Shown: positions 45,074 to 57,716, counted from the stretch's first letter. The stretch is 64,000 nucleotides of DNA from Acinetobacter vivianii (GCF_014635885.1 NZ_BMDR01000002.1:310001-374000), one strand, 5' to 3'. The notes: a model not told the origin generated them from the sequence alone. Numbers and translations: made by a program.

Positions 45074-45438
45074 TGAAAAGTGCTACAGGTTTAACAGGTT
45101 CAGGTTCTCGCGATTGGTATATCCAGCGTGTTAGTGCTGTGGTGTTGGCTGCATACACTATTGTTTTATTAGGCTGGATCCTTTGCAATAGCGGATTTGG
45201 TTATGAACAGTGGGCTGGCTTTATGCTGACTTTGCCAATGAAGATTTTTTCTTTATTAGCAGTGTTATCGCTCGTTGCACACGCTTGGATTGGTATGTGG
45301 CAAGTCTTTACTGATTATGTAACGACTCGTCAAATGGGTCCTTCAGCTTCAGGTTTACGCCTTGTACTGACTTCTGCTGTCATTATTTCAGTGATCGTGT
45401 ACGCAATCTGGGGTATCCAGATTTTCTGGGCAAATTGA
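45073..45438 (+). CDS. sdhD: Succinate dehydrogenase membrane anchor subunit
   Basis: A 121-residue second membrane subunit of complex II, with three helices: SAVVLAAYTIVLLGWIL, FMLTLPMKIFSLLAVLSLVAHAWIGMWQVFTDYV and LVLTSAVIISVIVYAIWGIQIFW. HAWIGMWQVFTDY carries the heme/quinone-site residues typical of SdhD. The ATG at 45073 overlaps the sdhC stop; a frame extending to 45058 lies wholly inside sdhC and is rejected. Confidence 0.95.
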   Translation: MKSATGLTGSGSRDWYIQRVSAVVLAAYTIVLLGWILCNSGFGYEQWAGFMLTLPMKIFSLLAVLSLVAHAWIGMWQVFTDYVTTRQMGPSASGLRLVLTSAVIISVIVYAIWGIQIFWAN

Positions 45439-45450
45439 TAGGAAGAGATC

Positions 45451-47346
45451 ATGGGCGCAATTAACCCTAAAGAAGATTATTCAAATATTCAAAACCTCAC
45501 TTTCGACGCGGTTATCGTCGGTGGTGGTGGTTCTGGTATGCGCGCTGCTTACCAACTTGCTCAAGCTGGTTTAAAAGTTGCGGTATTGACCAAAGTATTC
45601 CCGACACGTTCGCATACAGTTGCTGCTCAAGGTGGTATTGGTGCGTCGTTAGGTAACATGCAAGAAGATAACTGGCACTATCACTTCTATGACACGGTTA
45701 AAGGTTCTGATTGGTTAGGCGATCAGGATGCAATCGAGTTCATGACCCGTGAAGCGCCAAAAGTTGTTTACGAGCTTGAACACTTGGGTATGCCTTTTGA
45801 CCGTAACGAAGATGGTACGATCTATCAGCGTCCATTCGGTGGTCACTCTGCAAACTATGGCGAAAAAGCTGTTCCACGTGCGTGTGCTGCTGCTGACCGT
45901 ACAGGTCACGCGTTATTGCATACCTTATATCAAAGCAACGTGAAAATGGGCACCCAGTTCTACGTTGAGTGGATTGCATTAGACTTGATCCGTAACGAAG
46001 CGGGTGATGTTCTTGGTGTGACAGCGATCGATCAGGAAACTGGTAACATCGCCGTATTCCAGGCGAAAGCGACTTTATTCGCTACTGGTGGTGCTGGTCG
46101 TGTTTACCGTGCATCAACCAATGCTTATATCAACACTGGTGACGGTCTTGGTATGGCTGCTCGTGCGGGTATTCCATTACAAGATATGGAATTCTGGCAA
46201 TTCCACCCAACGGGTGTTGCGGGCGCAGGCGTATTGTTAACTGAAGGTTGTCGTGGTGAAGGTGGTATCCTTCGTAACAAAGACGGCGAACCATTCATGG
46301 AACGTTATGCACCAACTTTGAAAGACTTGGCGCCACGTGACTTCGTATCACGTTCAATGGACCAGGAAATTAAAGAAGGTCGTGGTTGTGGTCCTAAAGC
46401 GGATTATATCTTACTTGATATGACTCACTTGGGTGCTGAAACGATTATGAAACGTCTTCCATCTGTATTTGAGATTGGTAAGAAGTTCGCAAACGTTGAC
46501 TGTACGAAAGAGCCAATTCCAGTTGTACCAACAATCCATTATCAAATGGGTGGTATTCCAACGAATATTCATGGTCAAGTGGTTGTGCCGCATGGTGTAG
46601 AAGAGGGTCAATTCTCTGCTCACTATGATAAAGATACTAAAGAGTATTCTTATAAAGGTACGCGTGACTATGTGAAGCCTGTAAAAGGTTTCTACGCGAT
46701 TGGTGAATGTTCTTGCGTATCTGTACATGGTGCAAACCGTTTAGGTACCAACTCATTGCTTGACCTTGTGGTATTTGGTAAAGCAGCGGGCGAGCACATC
46801 ATTGATTATGTAACCAAGCATCATGGCGATGATTATGCACCGCTTCCAACAGATGTATTGGTAAATACCTTAGAACGTGTACGTAAACTGGATGAATCAA
46901 CTGCTGGCGAAAATGCACAAGAAGTTGCTGATGCGATCCGTGACATCGTACAGGATCACGCAGGTGTATTCCGTACTCAAGCATTGCTTGACAAAGGCGT
47001 AAAAGAAATCCTTGCGATCGAATCACGTGTTCGTAACATTCATTTGAAAGACAAGTCTCGCGTATTTAACACAGCACGTGTTGAAGCGTTAGAAGTTGAA
47101 AACTTGTATGAAGTAGCGAAGGCAACTTTGATTTCTGCTGCTGCACGTAAAGAATGTCGTGGTGCGCATACCGTTGTTGACTATGAGTTAGCACCGGATC
47201 ACCCAACTTACTCTTACGGTCGTCGTGATGATGAGTGGATGAAGCATACATTATGGTATTCAGCAGACAACCGTCTTGAATATAAGCCAGTGCGTTTCAG
47301 CCCGTTAACGGTTGAAGCAATTGAACCTAAACCACGTACATTCTAA
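45451..47346 (+). CDS. sdhA: Succinate dehydrogenase flavoprotein subunit
   Basis: A 631-residue subunit that oxidises succinate to fumarate. VIVGGGGSGMRAAYQLA binds ADP of FAD, and His55 in PTRSHTVAAQGGIGA is the covalent FAD attachment site. Substrate-site segments are FWQFHPTGVAGAGVLLTEGCRGEGGIL, APRDFVSRSMDQEI and VHGANRLGTNSLLDLVVFGKAAG. The C-terminus (RKECRGAHTVVDYELAPDHPTYSYGRRDDEWMKHTLWY) is typical. GGAAG precedes the ATG. Confidence 0.99.
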   Translation: MGAINPKEDYSNIQNLTFDAVIVGGGGSGMRAAYQLAQAGLKVAVLTKVFPTRSHTVAAQGGIGASLGNMQEDNWHYHFYDTVKGSDWLGDQDAIEFMTREAPKVVYELEHLGMPFDRNEDGTIYQRPFGGHSANYGEKAVPRACAAADRTGHALLHTLYQSNVKMGTQFYVEWIALDLIRNEAGDVLGVTAIDQETGNIAVFQAKATLFATGGAGRVYRASTNAYINTGDGLGMAARAGIPLQDMEFWQFHPTGVAGAGVLLTEGCRGEGGILRNKDGEPFMERYAPTLKDLAPRDFVSRSMDQEIKEGRGCGPKADYILLDMTHLGAETIMKRLPSVFEIGKKFANVDCTKEPIPVVPTIHYQMGGIPTNIHGQVVVPHGVEEGQFSAHYDKDTKEYSYKGTRDYVKPVKGFYAIGECSCVSVHGANRLGTNSLLDLVVFGKAAGEHIIDYVTKHHGDDYAPLPTDVLVNTLERVRKLDESTAGENAQEVADAIRDIVQDHAGVFRTQALLDKGVKEILAIESRVRNIHLKDKSRVFNTARVEALEVENLYEVAKATLISAAARKECRGAHTVVDYELAPDHPTYSYGRRDDEWMKHTLWYSADNRLEYKPVRFSPLTVEAIEPKPRTF

Positions 47347-47360
47347 TCGGGAGAACAAAG

Positions 47361-48071
47361 ATGAGTAGAGGCACTCGTACATTCGAAATCTACCGCTATG
47401 ATCCTGATAAGGATAAAGCGCCGTACATGCAAACTTTCAAACTTGAGTTAACCGATAAGCACCGTATGTTGCTTGATGCGTTACTTGCGTTGAAAGTGCA
47501 GGATGAATCATTAACATTCCGTCGCTCTTGCCGTGAAGGTATTTGTGGTTCGGATGGTGTGAACATCAATGGTAAAAATGGTTTAGCGTGCTTGTGGAAC
47601 CTGAACGATTTACCAGAGAAGATTGTGATCCGTCCTTTACCTGGTTTACCAGTTGTAAAAGACTTGGTTGTAGACATGAACCAGTTCTATGATCAATATG
47701 ACAAGATTCAACCGTTCTTGATCAACAACCAGCCAGCACCAGCGAAAGAGCGTTTACAGTCTCAAGCAGAACGTGAACACTTAGATGGTTTGTATGAATG
47801 TATTCTTTGTGCATGTTGTTCAACTTCATGCCCATCATTCTGGTGGAACCCTGATAAGTTCCTTGGGCCATCTGCATTGTTAAATGCATACCGCTTTATC
47901 ATCGACTCTCGTGATACAGCAACACAAGAGCGTTTGGCTCGTTTAGACGACCCATTCTCTTTGTTCCGTTGTAAAGGGATCATGAACTGTGTATCTGTAT
48001 GTCCTAAAGGTTTGAACCCGACAAAGGCAATTGGTCACATTCGTAACATGCTGTTAGATCAAGCAGGCTAA
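47361..48071 (+). CDS. sdhB: Succinate dehydrogenase iron-sulfur subunit
   Basis: A 236-residue electron-transfer subunit linking FAD to quinone. The [2Fe-2S] site is CREGICGSDGVN...GLAC (Cys57, Cys62, Cys77), with Asp65 where many homologues have Cys, as in E. coli. The [4Fe-4S] and [3Fe-4S] sites are CILCACCSTSCPSFWWNPDKFLGP and CKGIMNCVSVCPKGLNP. It is the last gene of sdhCDAB and is followed by a strong terminator. Confidence 0.99.
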   Translation: MSRGTRTFEIYRYDPDKDKAPYMQTFKLELTDKHRMLLDALLALKVQDESLTFRRSCREGICGSDGVNINGKNGLACLWNLNDLPEKIVIRPLPGLPVVKDLVVDMNQFYDQYDKIQPFLINNQPAPAKERLQSQAEREHLDGLYECILCACCSTSCPSFWWNPDKFLGPSALLNAYRFIIDSRDTATQERLARLDDPFSLFRCKGIMNCVSVCPKGLNPTKAIGHIRNMLLDQAG

Positions 48072-48094
48072 TCTGTTTTTTCTAGGCAAGAAAG

Positions 48095-48119
48095 GAGCCC
48101 CGAGAGGGGCTTCTTTTTT
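48095..48119 (+). terminator. Terminator of sdhCDAB
   Basis: GCCCC-GAGA-GGGGC stem followed by a T-rich tract. Confidence 0.9.
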
Positions 48120-48401
48120 ATTTTTCGAAATCATCAAAATTGGTTGAAAAATGTTTGTTTGAATAAAGTGAGGCTTGAATTTTAAAAAATTGACCTTAAA
48201 TATTTATGGGTTTTGTTGTTAATTAAAATCATCAAAATCGATATGGTAAATGGGTTGATTTATTTTTAATCAAACTGAGCGCGCTTTGTGCAATATTTGT
48301 AGAGAATGTTTATTTTTGATCGATTGGAGTGCAACTTTTATCAAAAGGGCGGTATATTAGAATATAATTTGATATGTGTATTTCGCTGCTTTATAGATGG
48401 T

Positions 48402-48530
48402 ATGTGTCAAAAAAATCAATCCAAGCTTGAGAACATGTTAGGATTTCTGCCACAACTGGAATCAAAAAATAAGCAGATTCTTGAGCTTATCGTTAAAGAA
48501 AGCCTTCAAGATTTGTACAGATTTCATTGA
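48402..48530 (+). CDS. Doubtful small open frame
   Basis: A possible 42-residue product (start MCQKNQSKLENMLGF, helix-like, ending ESLQDLYRFH). Its codons look reasonable for the genome, but the ribosome binding site is weak, the in-frame extension to 48306 does not look like protein, and I recognise no homologue. It could be a degraded remnant or a chance frame. Confidence 0.25.
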   Translation: MCQKNQSKLENMLGFLPQLESKNKQILELIVKESLQDLYRFH

Positions 48531-48814
48531 AAAAGTCAATTTAGAAAAGTTAAAAATTTAGTTAATTTTTCTAAAATGATTTGCAAAAAATTGCTCGATT
48601 TCATCGAGTATGAAAAATGAGTTATGTGTCTTGAATTGAAGGTGCATGGCTCATTTGTTACATCAAAGGGAAATACTCCTGATGTGTAGTAATAATGTCT
48701 CAAGGTTGGATTACCTTGGGTAGTAGTGTCGTGTTACCAATTTGGCACTATGAATCATGGGTGTGCTTAAAAGGCAGCCTGTATTATTTTTTGCAATAGG
48801 AAATGGGTCCAAAA

Positions 48815-51655
48815 ATGCAAGAAGTTGCTGACGCATTGCGTCTTGACACTGAACTTTCCGCTGATAGTGCAGCGTATATTGAAGAGCTATACGAACAGTA
48901 CCTAACTTCTCCAACCTCAGTGTCAGAGGATTGGCGTGAATATTTCGATAAATACCCTAAAGGTGATCAACCACACGGCAGTGTGCGCGAGCAATTCCTC
49001 CTTCTGGGTCGTAATGCAAGCCGAGTTCAACCTGTTGTTCAAAGCACTGTAAGTACAGAACATGAGCGTCGTCAAATTGGTGTATTACAATTAATCGCTG
49101 CTTACCGTAACCGTGGTCATCAAAAAGCTAAACTCGATCCATTAGGTCTTGCGAAACGCGAAGAAGTTCCTGACCTCGATTTATCTGCTCACGGTTTAAC
49201 TAAATCAGATCTCGATACTGTATTCAATACAGGCAACCTCGCAATTGGAAAAGCAGAAGCAACATTGTCTGAAATGGTTGAAGCCATGGAAGCAACTTAC
49301 TGCGGTTCAATTGGTGCAGAATACATGCATATCGTTGACACTAAAGAAAAGCGTTGGATTCAACAGCGTTTAGAAGGTGTTCGCGGCAAATTCAATTATA
49401 CCAATGATCAGAAAAAAGGCTTCCTTGAGCGTTTGACCGCTGCTGAAGGCCTGGAAAAGTATCTTGGTAATAAGTTCGTTGGTGCTAAACGTTTTGGTGT
49501 AGAAGGCGGTGAGTCTTTTATTCCGATGATGAACGAAATCATTCAACGTGCGGGTAGCGTAGGTTGTAAAGAAGTTGTGATTGGTATGCCACACCGTGGT
49601 CGTCTCAACCTTCTTGTCAACATCATGGGTAAAAACCCAGCTGACCTTTTTGGTGAATTCGAAGGCAAGAGCCTGCATAAAAAAGGTTCTGGTGACGTTA
49701 AGTATCACCAAGGCTTCTCTTCAAACGTAATGACTCCAGGTGGCGAAGTTCACTTGGCATTAGCTTTTAACCCATCGCACTTAGAAATCGTTGGTCCAGT
49801 TGTTGAAGGTTCGGTTCGTGCGCGTCAAGTACGTCGTAAAGATATTGGCGGTGATGATGTTCTTCCTGTAATCGTTCATGGTGATGCTGCATTTGCAGGT
49901 CAAGGTGTGAACCAGGAAACCTTCCAGATGTCACAAACTCGTGGTTACACGGTAGGTGGTACAGTTCATATCGTGATTAACAACCAAGTTGGTTTCACGA
50001 CTTCTGACCCACGTGACACGCGTTCTACAGAATACTGTACTGACGTAGCTAAAATGATTCAGTCACCAATTTTCCATGTAAATGGTGATGATCCTGAAGC
50101 TGTTATTTTTGCGACTCAAATCGCGCATGATTTCCGTCATGAATTCCGTAAAGACGTTATCCTAGACTTGTTCTGCTACCGCCGTCGTGGTCATAACGAA
50201 GCGGATGAGCCGTCTGCAACACAACCATTGATGTATCAAGTCATCAGCAAGAAAGCGACAACACGTACTTTATATGCTGATCAACTGGTTCAAGAAAAAA
50301 TTCTTGATCGTGCAAGTGCCGATGCAATGGTTGAAGGCTACCGTTCTGATCTAGAAGCGGGTAATCACGTTGCCAATGCGCTTGTTCGTGAACCGAACAA
50401 AAAAATGTTTGTTGATTGGACTCCATATTTGGGTCATGAATATACAGACATTTGGGATACTTCATTCAGCATCGATCGTTTGAAAGAGCTTGGTCAGAAG
50501 ATGAATACATTACCAGAAGGTTTTGTATTACAGCGTCAAGTTCAAAAAGTAATTGATGACCGTGCGAAAATGCAAACAGGTGAAATGCCACTTAACTGGG
50601 GTGCTGCTGAAACCTTAGCTTATGCAACTTTGCTTGATGATGGCTTCCTTGTGCGTATCACAGGTGAAGACGTTGGTCGTGGTACATTCTCACACCGTCA
50701 TGCGAAATTACATAACCAAACTGATGGTTCTGTTTATATTCCGCTTTGCCACATTAAAGAAAATCAACCGCGTACTGCGATTTATGATTCTTTATTGTCT
50801 GAAGAAGCTGTTCTTGCATTTGAATATGGCTACTCAACCACTTTACCGAAAAGCTTGATCGTTTGGGAAGCTCAATTCGGTGACTTTGCAAACTGTGCAC
50901 AAGTTGTAATTGACCAGTTCATCGCTTCGGGTGAAACCAAGTGGGAGCGTGTTTGTGGTCTAACAATGTTGTTGCCACACGGTTATGAAGGTCAAGGTCC
51001 AGAGCATTCATCTGCACGTTTAGAGCGTTTCTTACAGCTATGTGCTGAAGACAACATGCAAGTGATGACACCAACGACACCAGCGCAAATTTTCCATGCG
51101 TTACGTCGTCAGGCAGTTCGTCCGATTCGTAAGCCAATGATCGTAATGTCACCAAAATCGTTATTACGTCATAAACTTGCGACTTCAACACTTGATGAAT
51201 TGGCAAACGGTTCATTCCAAACTGTGATCGATGAAATTGATCAAATCAACAAGGCTGACGTAACTCGTCTAGTGCTTTGTGGTGGTAAGGTTTATTACGA
51301 TTTACTCGAAAAACGTCGTGAGCTTGGTTTAAACCATGTTGCGATCGTTCGTATCGAACAATTGTATCCATACCCAGAGCAACGCCTAGCTGAAGTTATG
51401 GCTGCTTATCCAAACATTCAAGAACTTGTTTGGGCACAAGAAGAGCCGAAGAACCAAGGCGCTTGGTTATTCATCGTTCCTCGTTTGTATGAAGACGTTC
51501 TTAAATCTGGTAAACAAATCCGTATTAGCTATGCTGGTCGTGAAGCATCTGCCGCACCTGCTTGTGGCTCGCCATACTTGCATGCAAAACAACAAGCTCA
51601 GCTCATCAATGACGCACTTGCTATTGAAGTTGAACAATCAGGAGATTCTAAATAA
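48815..51655 (+). CDS. sucA: 2-oxoglutarate dehydrogenase E1 component
   Basis: A 946-residue thiamine-diphosphate enzyme that decarboxylates 2-oxoglutarate and passes succinyl to SucB. The N-terminal helix ([30 protein letters not shown]) binds the E2 core. Catalytic blocks include [51 protein letters not shown], the ThDP segment [16 protein letters not shown] and [12 protein letters not shown]. The ATG at 48815 gives the usual [11 protein letters not shown] start; the ATG at 48803 is also possible because AGGA lies almost against it. Overlaps sucB by one base. Confidence 0.98.
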   Translation: MQEVADALRLDTELSADSAAYIEELYEQYLTSPTSVSEDWREYFDKYPKGDQPHGSVREQFLLLGRNASRVQPVVQSTVSTEHERRQIGVLQLIAAYRNRGHQKAKLDPLGLAKREEVPDLDLSAHGLTKSDLDTVFNTGNLAIGKAEATLSEMVEAMEATYCGSIGAEYMHIVDTKEKRWIQQRLEGVRGKFNYTNDQKKGFLERLTAAEGLEKYLGNKFVGAKRFGVEGGESFIPMMNEIIQRAGSVGCKEVVIGMPHRGRLNLLVNIMGKNPADLFGEFEGKSLHKKGSGDVKYHQGFSSNVMTPGGEVHLALAFNPSHLEIVGPVVEGSVRARQVRRKDIGGDDVLPVIVHGDAAFAGQGVNQETFQMSQTRGYTVGGTVHIVINNQVGFTTSDPRDTRSTEYCTDVAKMIQSPIFHVNGDDPEAVIFATQIAHDFRHEFRKDVILDLFCYRRRGHNEADEPSATQPLMYQVISKKATTRTLYADQLVQEKILDRASADAMVEGYRSDLEAGNHVANALVREPNKKMFVDWTPYLGHEYTDIWDTSFSIDRLKELGQKMNTLPEGFVLQRQVQKVIDDRAKMQTGEMPLNWGAAETLAYATLLDDGFLVRITGEDVGRGTFSHRHAKLHNQTDGSVYIPLCHIKENQPRTAIYDSLLSEEAVLAFEYGYSTTLPKSLIVWEAQFGDFANCAQVVIDQFIASGETKWERVCGLTMLLPHGYEGQGPEHSSARLERFLQLCAEDNMQVMTPTTPAQIFHALRRQAVRPIRKPMIVMSPKSLLRHKLATSTLDELANGSFQTVIDEIDQINKADVTRLVLCGGKVYYDLLEKRRELGLNHVAIVRIEQLYPYPEQRLAEVMAAYPNIQELVWAQEEPKNQGAWLFIVPRLYEDVLKSGKQIRISYAGREASAAPACGSPYLHAKQQAQLINDALAIEVEQSGDSK

Positions 51656-52839
51656 TGGCAACCGAAATTAAAGCACCGGTATTTCCAGAGTCAGTTGCTG
51701 ACGGTACGATCGCAACTTGGCACAAGAAAGTAGGTGAACCTGTATCACGTGATGAAGTGATCTGTGACATTGAAACCGATAAAGTTGTTTTAGAAGTGGT
51801 TGCTCCAGCTGATGGTAGCTTAGTTGCAATCATCAAAGATGAAGGCGACACAGTTCTTTCTGACGAAGTGATTGCTCAATTCGAAGCTGGTGCTGTTTCT
51901 GCGGCTGCTCCTGAAGCTGCTGCACCAGCAGAAGCGGCGCCTGCTGCACCTGCGGCTGCTGCGTCAACTCAACCTGTTGATCAAAACCAAGCACCTGCAG
52001 TACGTAAAGCATTGTCTGAAACTGGTATCAATGCTGCTGACGTTCAAGGTACAGGCCGTGGTGGTCGCATCACTAAAGAAGATGTTGTGAACCATAAGCC
52101 AGGTACATCAGTTCAACCATTAAGCGTTGCTGTAGGCGAGCGTATCGAGAAACGTGTTCCAATGACACGTTTACGTAAGCGTGTTGCTGAGCGTTTATTG
52201 GCGGCTACACAACAAACTGCAATGTTAACCACGTTCAACGAAGTTAACATGAAGCCAATCATGGAAATGCGTAAGCAATATAAAGATGCTTTCGAAAAAC
52301 GTCATGGTGCTCGTTTAGGCTTTATGTCTTTCTTTGTTAAAGCAGCGACTGAAGCATTAAAACGCTACCCAGCTGTAAACGCATCTATTGATGGCGACGA
52401 TATCGTTTATCACGGTTTCTATGATATCGGTGTAGCAGTTTCTTCTGACCGTGGTCTGGTTGTTCCTGTACTTCGTGATACTGACCGTATGAACTATGCA
52501 GAAGTTGAAAACGGTATCCGTGATTATGCTTTCAAAGCACGTGACGGTAAGTTAGGCATCGAAGATATGACTGGTGGTACGTTCACAATCACGAACGGCG
52601 GTACTTTCGGTTCATTGCTTTCAACTCCTATTTTAAACCAGCCACAAACTGCAATCTTGGGTATGCATAAAATCCAAGAGCGTCCTATGGCGGTGAATGG
52701 TCAAGTTGAAATCTTGCCAATGATGTACTTAGCGCTTTCTTATGACCACCGTTTAATCGATGGTAAAGAAGCTGTAGGTTTCTTGGTAACAATCAAAGAA
52801 TTGTTAGAAGAGCCAGCTAAACTCATTCTTGACCTATAA
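51655..52839 (+). CDS. sucB: Dihydrolipoyllysine succinyltransferase (2-oxoglutarate dehydrogenase E2)
   Basis: A 394-residue E2 core protein. The lipoyl domain is at residues 2-77, with lipoylated Lys43 (ETDKVVLEV). An Ala/Pro-rich linker follows, then the E3/E1-binding domain at about 115-150 ([33 protein letters not shown]). The catalytic domain runs from about 168, ending with the His365-Asp369 active-site motif [12 protein letters not shown]. It transfers succinyl to CoA. Its lipoyl group depends on LipB encoded in this window. TAATG overlap with sucA. Confidence 0.98.
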   Translation: MATEIKAPVFPESVADGTIATWHKKVGEPVSRDEVICDIETDKVVLEVVAPADGSLVAIIKDEGDTVLSDEVIAQFEAGAVSAAAPEAAAPAEAAPAAPAAAASTQPVDQNQAPAVRKALSETGINAADVQGTGRGGRITKEDVVNHKPGTSVQPLSVAVGERIEKRVPMTRLRKRVAERLLAATQQTAMLTTFNEVNMKPIMEMRKQYKDAFEKRHGARLGFMSFFVKAATEALKRYPAVNASIDGDDIVYHGFYDIGVAVSSDRGLVVPVLRDTDRMNYAEVENGIRDYAFKARDGKLGIEDMTGGTFTITNGGTFGSLLSTPILNQPQTAILGMHKIQERPMAVNGQVEILPMMYLALSYDHRLIDGKEAVGFLVTIKELLEEPAKLILDL

Positions 52840-52848
52840 CTTTTTATT

Positions 52849-54404
<1,556 letters not shown>

Positions 54405-54408
54405 ATAT

Positions 54409-54433
54409 AAAGTGTGGTTCGCCACACTTTTTT
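54409..54433 (+). terminator. Terminator between lpdA and sucC
   Basis: AAGTGTGG-TTCG-CCACACTT stem with a stable UUCG loop and a T-run, so sucAB-lpdA may be a separate transcript from sucCD or connected by partial read-through. Confidence 0.85.
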
Positions 54434-54538
54434 GAATGATGATGATTGTCTGGTTCGGGCAATCATTTATTCAATATGTAGCAGCTTGATTTTAAGAAGA
54501 TCTAGCTGTATCACACAAACAACATAGTAGGTAACTAA

Positions 54539-55705
54539 ATGAACTTACATGAGTATCAAGCTAAAGCATTATTGAAAGAATATGGCATGCCAGTACAAGA
54601 AGGTATCTTGGCAACAAATGCAGACGAAGCAGTTGCTGCATTTGAACAGCTTGGTGGTAAATTCGCTGTAATGAAAGCGCAAGTTCATGCTGGTGGTCGT
54701 GGTAAGGCTGGCGGCGTTAAAGTTGCAAAATCTAAAGAAGATGTCATCGAATTTGCTAACAACATCATTGGTACTCGTCTTGTAACGTATCAAACTGATG
54801 CAAATGGTCAACCAGTTAACAGCATCATCGTTGCTGAAGACGTTTACCCAGTTGAGCGTGAGCTTTACTTAGGCGCGGTTGTAGACCGTTCTAGCCGTCG
54901 TATTACTTTCATGGCTTCTACCGAAGGTGGTGTGGAAATCGAGAAAGTTGCGGAAGAAACTCCAGAAAAAATTATCAAAGTTGAAGTTGATCCACTCGTT
55001 GGCTTACAACCATTCCAAGCACGTGAAGTTGCGTTTGCTTTAGGTTTGAAAGATAAGCAAGTGAGCCAATTTGTAAAAATTATGGGCGCTGCTTATCAAG
55101 CATTTGTAGAAAATGACTTTGCATTATTTGAAATTAACCCACTTTCAGTTCGTGAAAATGGCGATATTTTATGTGTTGATGCGAAAGTAGGTATCGATTC
55201 TAACGCGCTTTACCGTTTACCTAAAGTTGCTGCTTTACGTGACAAATCTCAAGAGAATGAGCGTGAATTAAAAGCATCTGAATTTGACCTTAACTATGTT
55301 GCTTTAGAAGGTAACATCGGTTGTATGGTTAACGGTGCTGGTCTTGCAATGGCAACAATGGACATCATTAAACTTTATGGTGGTCAGCCTGCAAACTTCC
55401 TTGACGTTGGTGGCGGTGCAACGAAAGAGCGCGTAATCGAAGCGTTCAAAATCATCCTTGCTGATACTTCTGTACAAGGTGTTTTAATCAACATCTTCGG
55501 TGGTATCGTACGTTGTGACATGATTGCTGAAGCAATTATTGCAGCGGTTCAAGAAGTAAACGTAACTGTTCCAGTTGTTGTTCGTTTAGAAGGTAACAAC
55601 GCTGAGTTAGGTGCTAAATTACTTGATGAATCTGGTTTGAAATTAATTTCTGCGAACGGTTTATCTGATGCCGCAGAAAAAGTTGTAGCTGCAGTTAAAG
55701 CGTAA
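54539..55705 (+). CDS. sucC: Succinate--CoA ligase, beta subunit
   Basis: A 388-residue ATP-grasp subunit of succinyl-CoA synthetase, which makes ATP or GTP from succinyl-Co[23 protein letters not shown] is the invariant start; [24 protein letters not shown] and [17 protein letters not shown]... are signature regions. The nucleotide site is in the first 240 residues, and the succinate/phosphate site is in the C-terminal flavodoxin-like half ([19 protein letters not shown]). Translationally close to sucD (12 bases). Confidence 0.98.
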   Translation: MNLHEYQAKALLKEYGMPVQEGILATNADEAVAAFEQLGGKFAVMKAQVHAGGRGKAGGVKVAKSKEDVIEFANNIIGTRLVTYQTDANGQPVNSIIVAEDVYPVERELYLGAVVDRSSRRITFMASTEGGVEIEKVAEETPEKIIKVEVDPLVGLQPFQAREVAFALGLKDKQVSQFVKIMGAAYQAFVENDFALFEINPLSVRENGDILCVDAKVGIDSNALYRLPKVAALRDKSQENERELKASEFDLNYVALEGNIGCMVNGAGLAMATMDIIKLYGGQPANFLDVGGGATKERVIEAFKIILADTSVQGVLINIFGGIVRCDMIAEAIIAAVQEVNVTVPVVVRLEGNNAELGAKLLDESGLKLISANGLSDAAEKVVAAVKA

Positions 55706-55717
55706 GGAGTATCAATC

Positions 55718-56608
55718 ATGAGCGTATTAATTAATAAAGACACTAAAGTATTGGTACAAGGTTTTACTGGTAAAAACGGTACTTTCCACTCTGCACAAGC
55801 TTTAGACTATGGTACAAAAGTTGTTGGTGGTGTTACTCCAGGTAAAGGTGGTACAACTCACCTTGACCTACCAGTATTCAACACAATGAAAGAAGCTGTA
55901 CGTGAAACAAATGCTGATGCATCTGTAATCTATGTACCAGCTCCATTCGTTTTAGACTCAATCGTTGAAGCGGTTGATTCAGGTGTTGGCCTAATCGTTG
56001 TGATCACTGAAGGTGTTCCAACAATCGACATGCTTAAAGCAAAACGCTACTTGGAAACTAACGGTAACGGTACTCGTTTAGTTGGTCCTAACTGCCCAGG
56101 CGTGATCACTCCAGGCGAATGTAAGATTGGTATTATGCCTGGTCACATTCACCAACCAGGTCGTATTGGTATCATCTCACGTTCAGGTACATTGACTTAT
56201 GAAGCTGTTGCTCAAACAACTAAGCTTGGTTTAGGTCAGTCTACTTGTATCGGTATTGGTGGTGACCCAATCCCAGGTATGAACCAGATCGAAGCGCTTC
56301 AATTGTTCCAAGACGATCCAGATACTGATGCAATCATCATGATCGGTGAGATCGGTGGTACAGCGGAAGAAGAAGCTGCTGAATTCATCAAATCTAACGT
56401 GACTAAACCTGTAGTCGGTTACATCGCTGGTGTAACTGCGCCTAAAGGTAAGCGTATGGGTCACGCTGGTGCGATCATTTCTGGTGGTCAAGGTACTGCT
56501 GAAGAGAAATTCGCTGCATTTGAACGTGCGGGAATGGCTTACACTCGTAGCCCAGCTGAGCTTGGTTCAACGATGTTGCAAGTTTTAAAAGAGAAAGGTT
56601 TAGCGTAA
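55718..56608 (+). CDS. sucD: Succinate--CoA ligase, alpha subunit
   Basis: A 296-residue subunit. The CoA-binding Rossmann domain starts [36 protein letters not shown], with [23 protein letters not shown] in the middle. The phosphorylated active-site His is in [26 protein letters not shown] precedes the ATG. It pairs with SucC as an alpha/beta enzyme. Confidence 0.98.
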   Translation: MSVLINKDTKVLVQGFTGKNGTFHSAQALDYGTKVVGGVTPGKGGTTHLDLPVFNTMKEAVRETNADASVIYVPAPFVLDSIVEAVDSGVGLIVVITEGVPTIDMLKAKRYLETNGNGTRLVGPNCPGVITPGECKIGIMPGHIHQPGRIGIISRSGTLTYEAVAQTTKLGLGQSTCIGIGGDPIPGMNQIEALQLFQDDPDTDAIIMIGEIGGTAEEEAAEFIKSNVTKPVVGYIAGVTAPKGKRMGHAGAIISGGQGTAEEKFAAFERAGMAYTRSPAELGSTMLQVLKEKGLA

Positions 56609-56635
56609 TACGTTAGATTTTTAATCTTTAAAAAG

Positions 56636-56662
56636 CCCCAATGGAGACATTGGGGTTTTTTT
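56636..56662 (+). terminator. Terminator of sucCD
   Basis: CCCCAATG-GAGA-CATTGGGG stem followed by seven T. Confidence 0.95.
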
Positions 56663-57010
56663 ATTGTCTGAAAAATTTGGATGAGACCTATAAATATAAG
56701 TGGATTTTGACGAAAGAAACCATTCATAAGTAAAAATTAAAATTAAGCGCACAAGTCAAAAAAGAAGAATAAATCATTACGCGTTTGTCTATTTTTTATA
56801 CATTTTTAAAATTCAGATGAGTTGTTTAAATTTCAATAACTTGTACCAAAGTGACAAAAATATTCACCTTCTGACCAAAAAGGAAAAGCATAAAAAAGAG
56901 TGATTTTAATCTCTGGTATTTTTAAGTTTATGTTTTAAATCATGAAAAATAAAAAAATCGTATTATTGTGTATTAACCTGTGAAAGTGTGACTTAGTTTG
57001 CAAATTTTTA

Positions 57011-57038
57011 TTGATAATGTTGTTTTTGTGTATATTAT
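57011..57038 (+). promoter_or_regulatory. Candidate promoter of the fimbrial operon
   Basis: TTGATA (57011-57016), a 16-base spacer and TATTAT (57033-57038), each one mismatch from consensus. The leader would be about 55 bases. Confidence 0.6.
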
Positions 57039-57099
57039 TGTTTCTGAATTGCATAGCTTTTTTACAAAGATTTTAAACAATTTGGGGTGAAGCTAAGTA

Positions 57100-57675
57100 A
57101 TGAAAAATCAATCAAATTTTTATGGATACTCTCAAATGAAAAAATTAAGTTTAGGGCTTGCTCTCCTCGCTGTATGTGCAACATCTACGACTTTTGCTGC
57201 AACTGGCGTGATCACTTTTACTGGGCAGCTTGTTGCTGGAACTTGTAGTGCTAACGTTGCTGGAAGTGGCAATGCATCTGCATCTGTAACTTTACCAACT
57301 GTGAATACGGCTGCTTTAGGTACTGCGAATGCGACGGCGGGTACCACTGCATTTAAAATCAACTTATCGGGTACGGGTTGTACAGCAAGCAGCTTAAATG
57401 CAACGCCTTACTTCGAATCAGAAGTTGCTAAAGTCAATGCAGCAGGTCGTTTAATTAACACTGGCGCTGCAACAAATGTAGACGTTCAACTGTTAACTAA
57501 CAATCAGTCTGTTATTGATGTGAATGCGCCAGCACCAGCTCAGTCAAGCAGTGTAGGTGTTTCTGCTGGTTCAAATAGCAATGACTTCAATTACTTTGCC
57601 CGTTATTTCGCAACAGGCGCGACAACTGCTGGTGCAGTAACGTCATCAGTAAGCTACAGCATTATTTATAAATAA
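57100..57675 (+). CDS. Type 1-like fimbrial major subunit
   Basis: A 191-residue pilin of the FimA type, exported to the periplasm and polymerised into the fibre. A signal peptide is clear from an internal Met (MKKLSLGLALLAVCATSTTFA); the first ATG adds 12 residues, and GGGGTGA about 9 bases upstream favours it, so the exact start is open. The mature protein begins ATGVITFTGQLVAGTCSA (first Cys), has a second Cys in LSGTGCTASS, and ends VTSSVSYSIIYK, the beta-zipper strand recognised by the chaperone. First gene of a four-gene cluster. Confidence 0.88.
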   Translation: MKNQSNFYGYSQMKKLSLGLALLAVCATSTTFAATGVITFTGQLVAGTCSANVAGSGNASASVTLPTVNTAALGTANATAGTTAFKINLSGTGCTASSLNATPYFESEVAKVNAAGRLINTGAATNVDVQLLTNNQSVIDVNAPAPAQSSSVGVSAGSNSNDFNYFARYFATGATTAGAVTSSVSYSIIYK

Positions 57676-57716
57676 TTGTAGTTTCATTTTGGTTGGTTCA
57701 GGGGAAATATAAGAAT

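Larger units (their letters stand above)
48072..48814. other. Region between sdhB and sucA
   Basis: 743 bp. It holds the sdh terminator, a doubtful short open frame (48402-48530) and a sucA leader with several small hairpins (CTCGAT / ATCGAG at 48594-48608; CAAGGT / ACCTTG at 48701-48718). An inverted TTGATT / AATCAA pair lies near 48253-48271. No known RNA family was identified. Confidence 0.55.
56609..57099. other. Region between sucD and the fimbrial cluster
   Basis: 491 bp, very AT-rich. It holds the sucCD terminator and the fimbrial promoter (57011-57038). No inverted repeats of the kind that flank an invertible fim switch were seen and no gene is evident. Confidence 0.6.

Noticed and set aside
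49370..49711. Antisense open frame of 113 codons within sucA
   Set aside because: It is a shadow of sucA's codon pattern with no ribosome binding site and unlikely composition; the same applies to the other long antisense frames in rpoD, adeJ, adeI and valS.
56609..57099. Invertible fimbrial promoter switch
   Set aside because: No pair of inverted repeats flanking the promoter and no nearby tyrosine recombinase gene.
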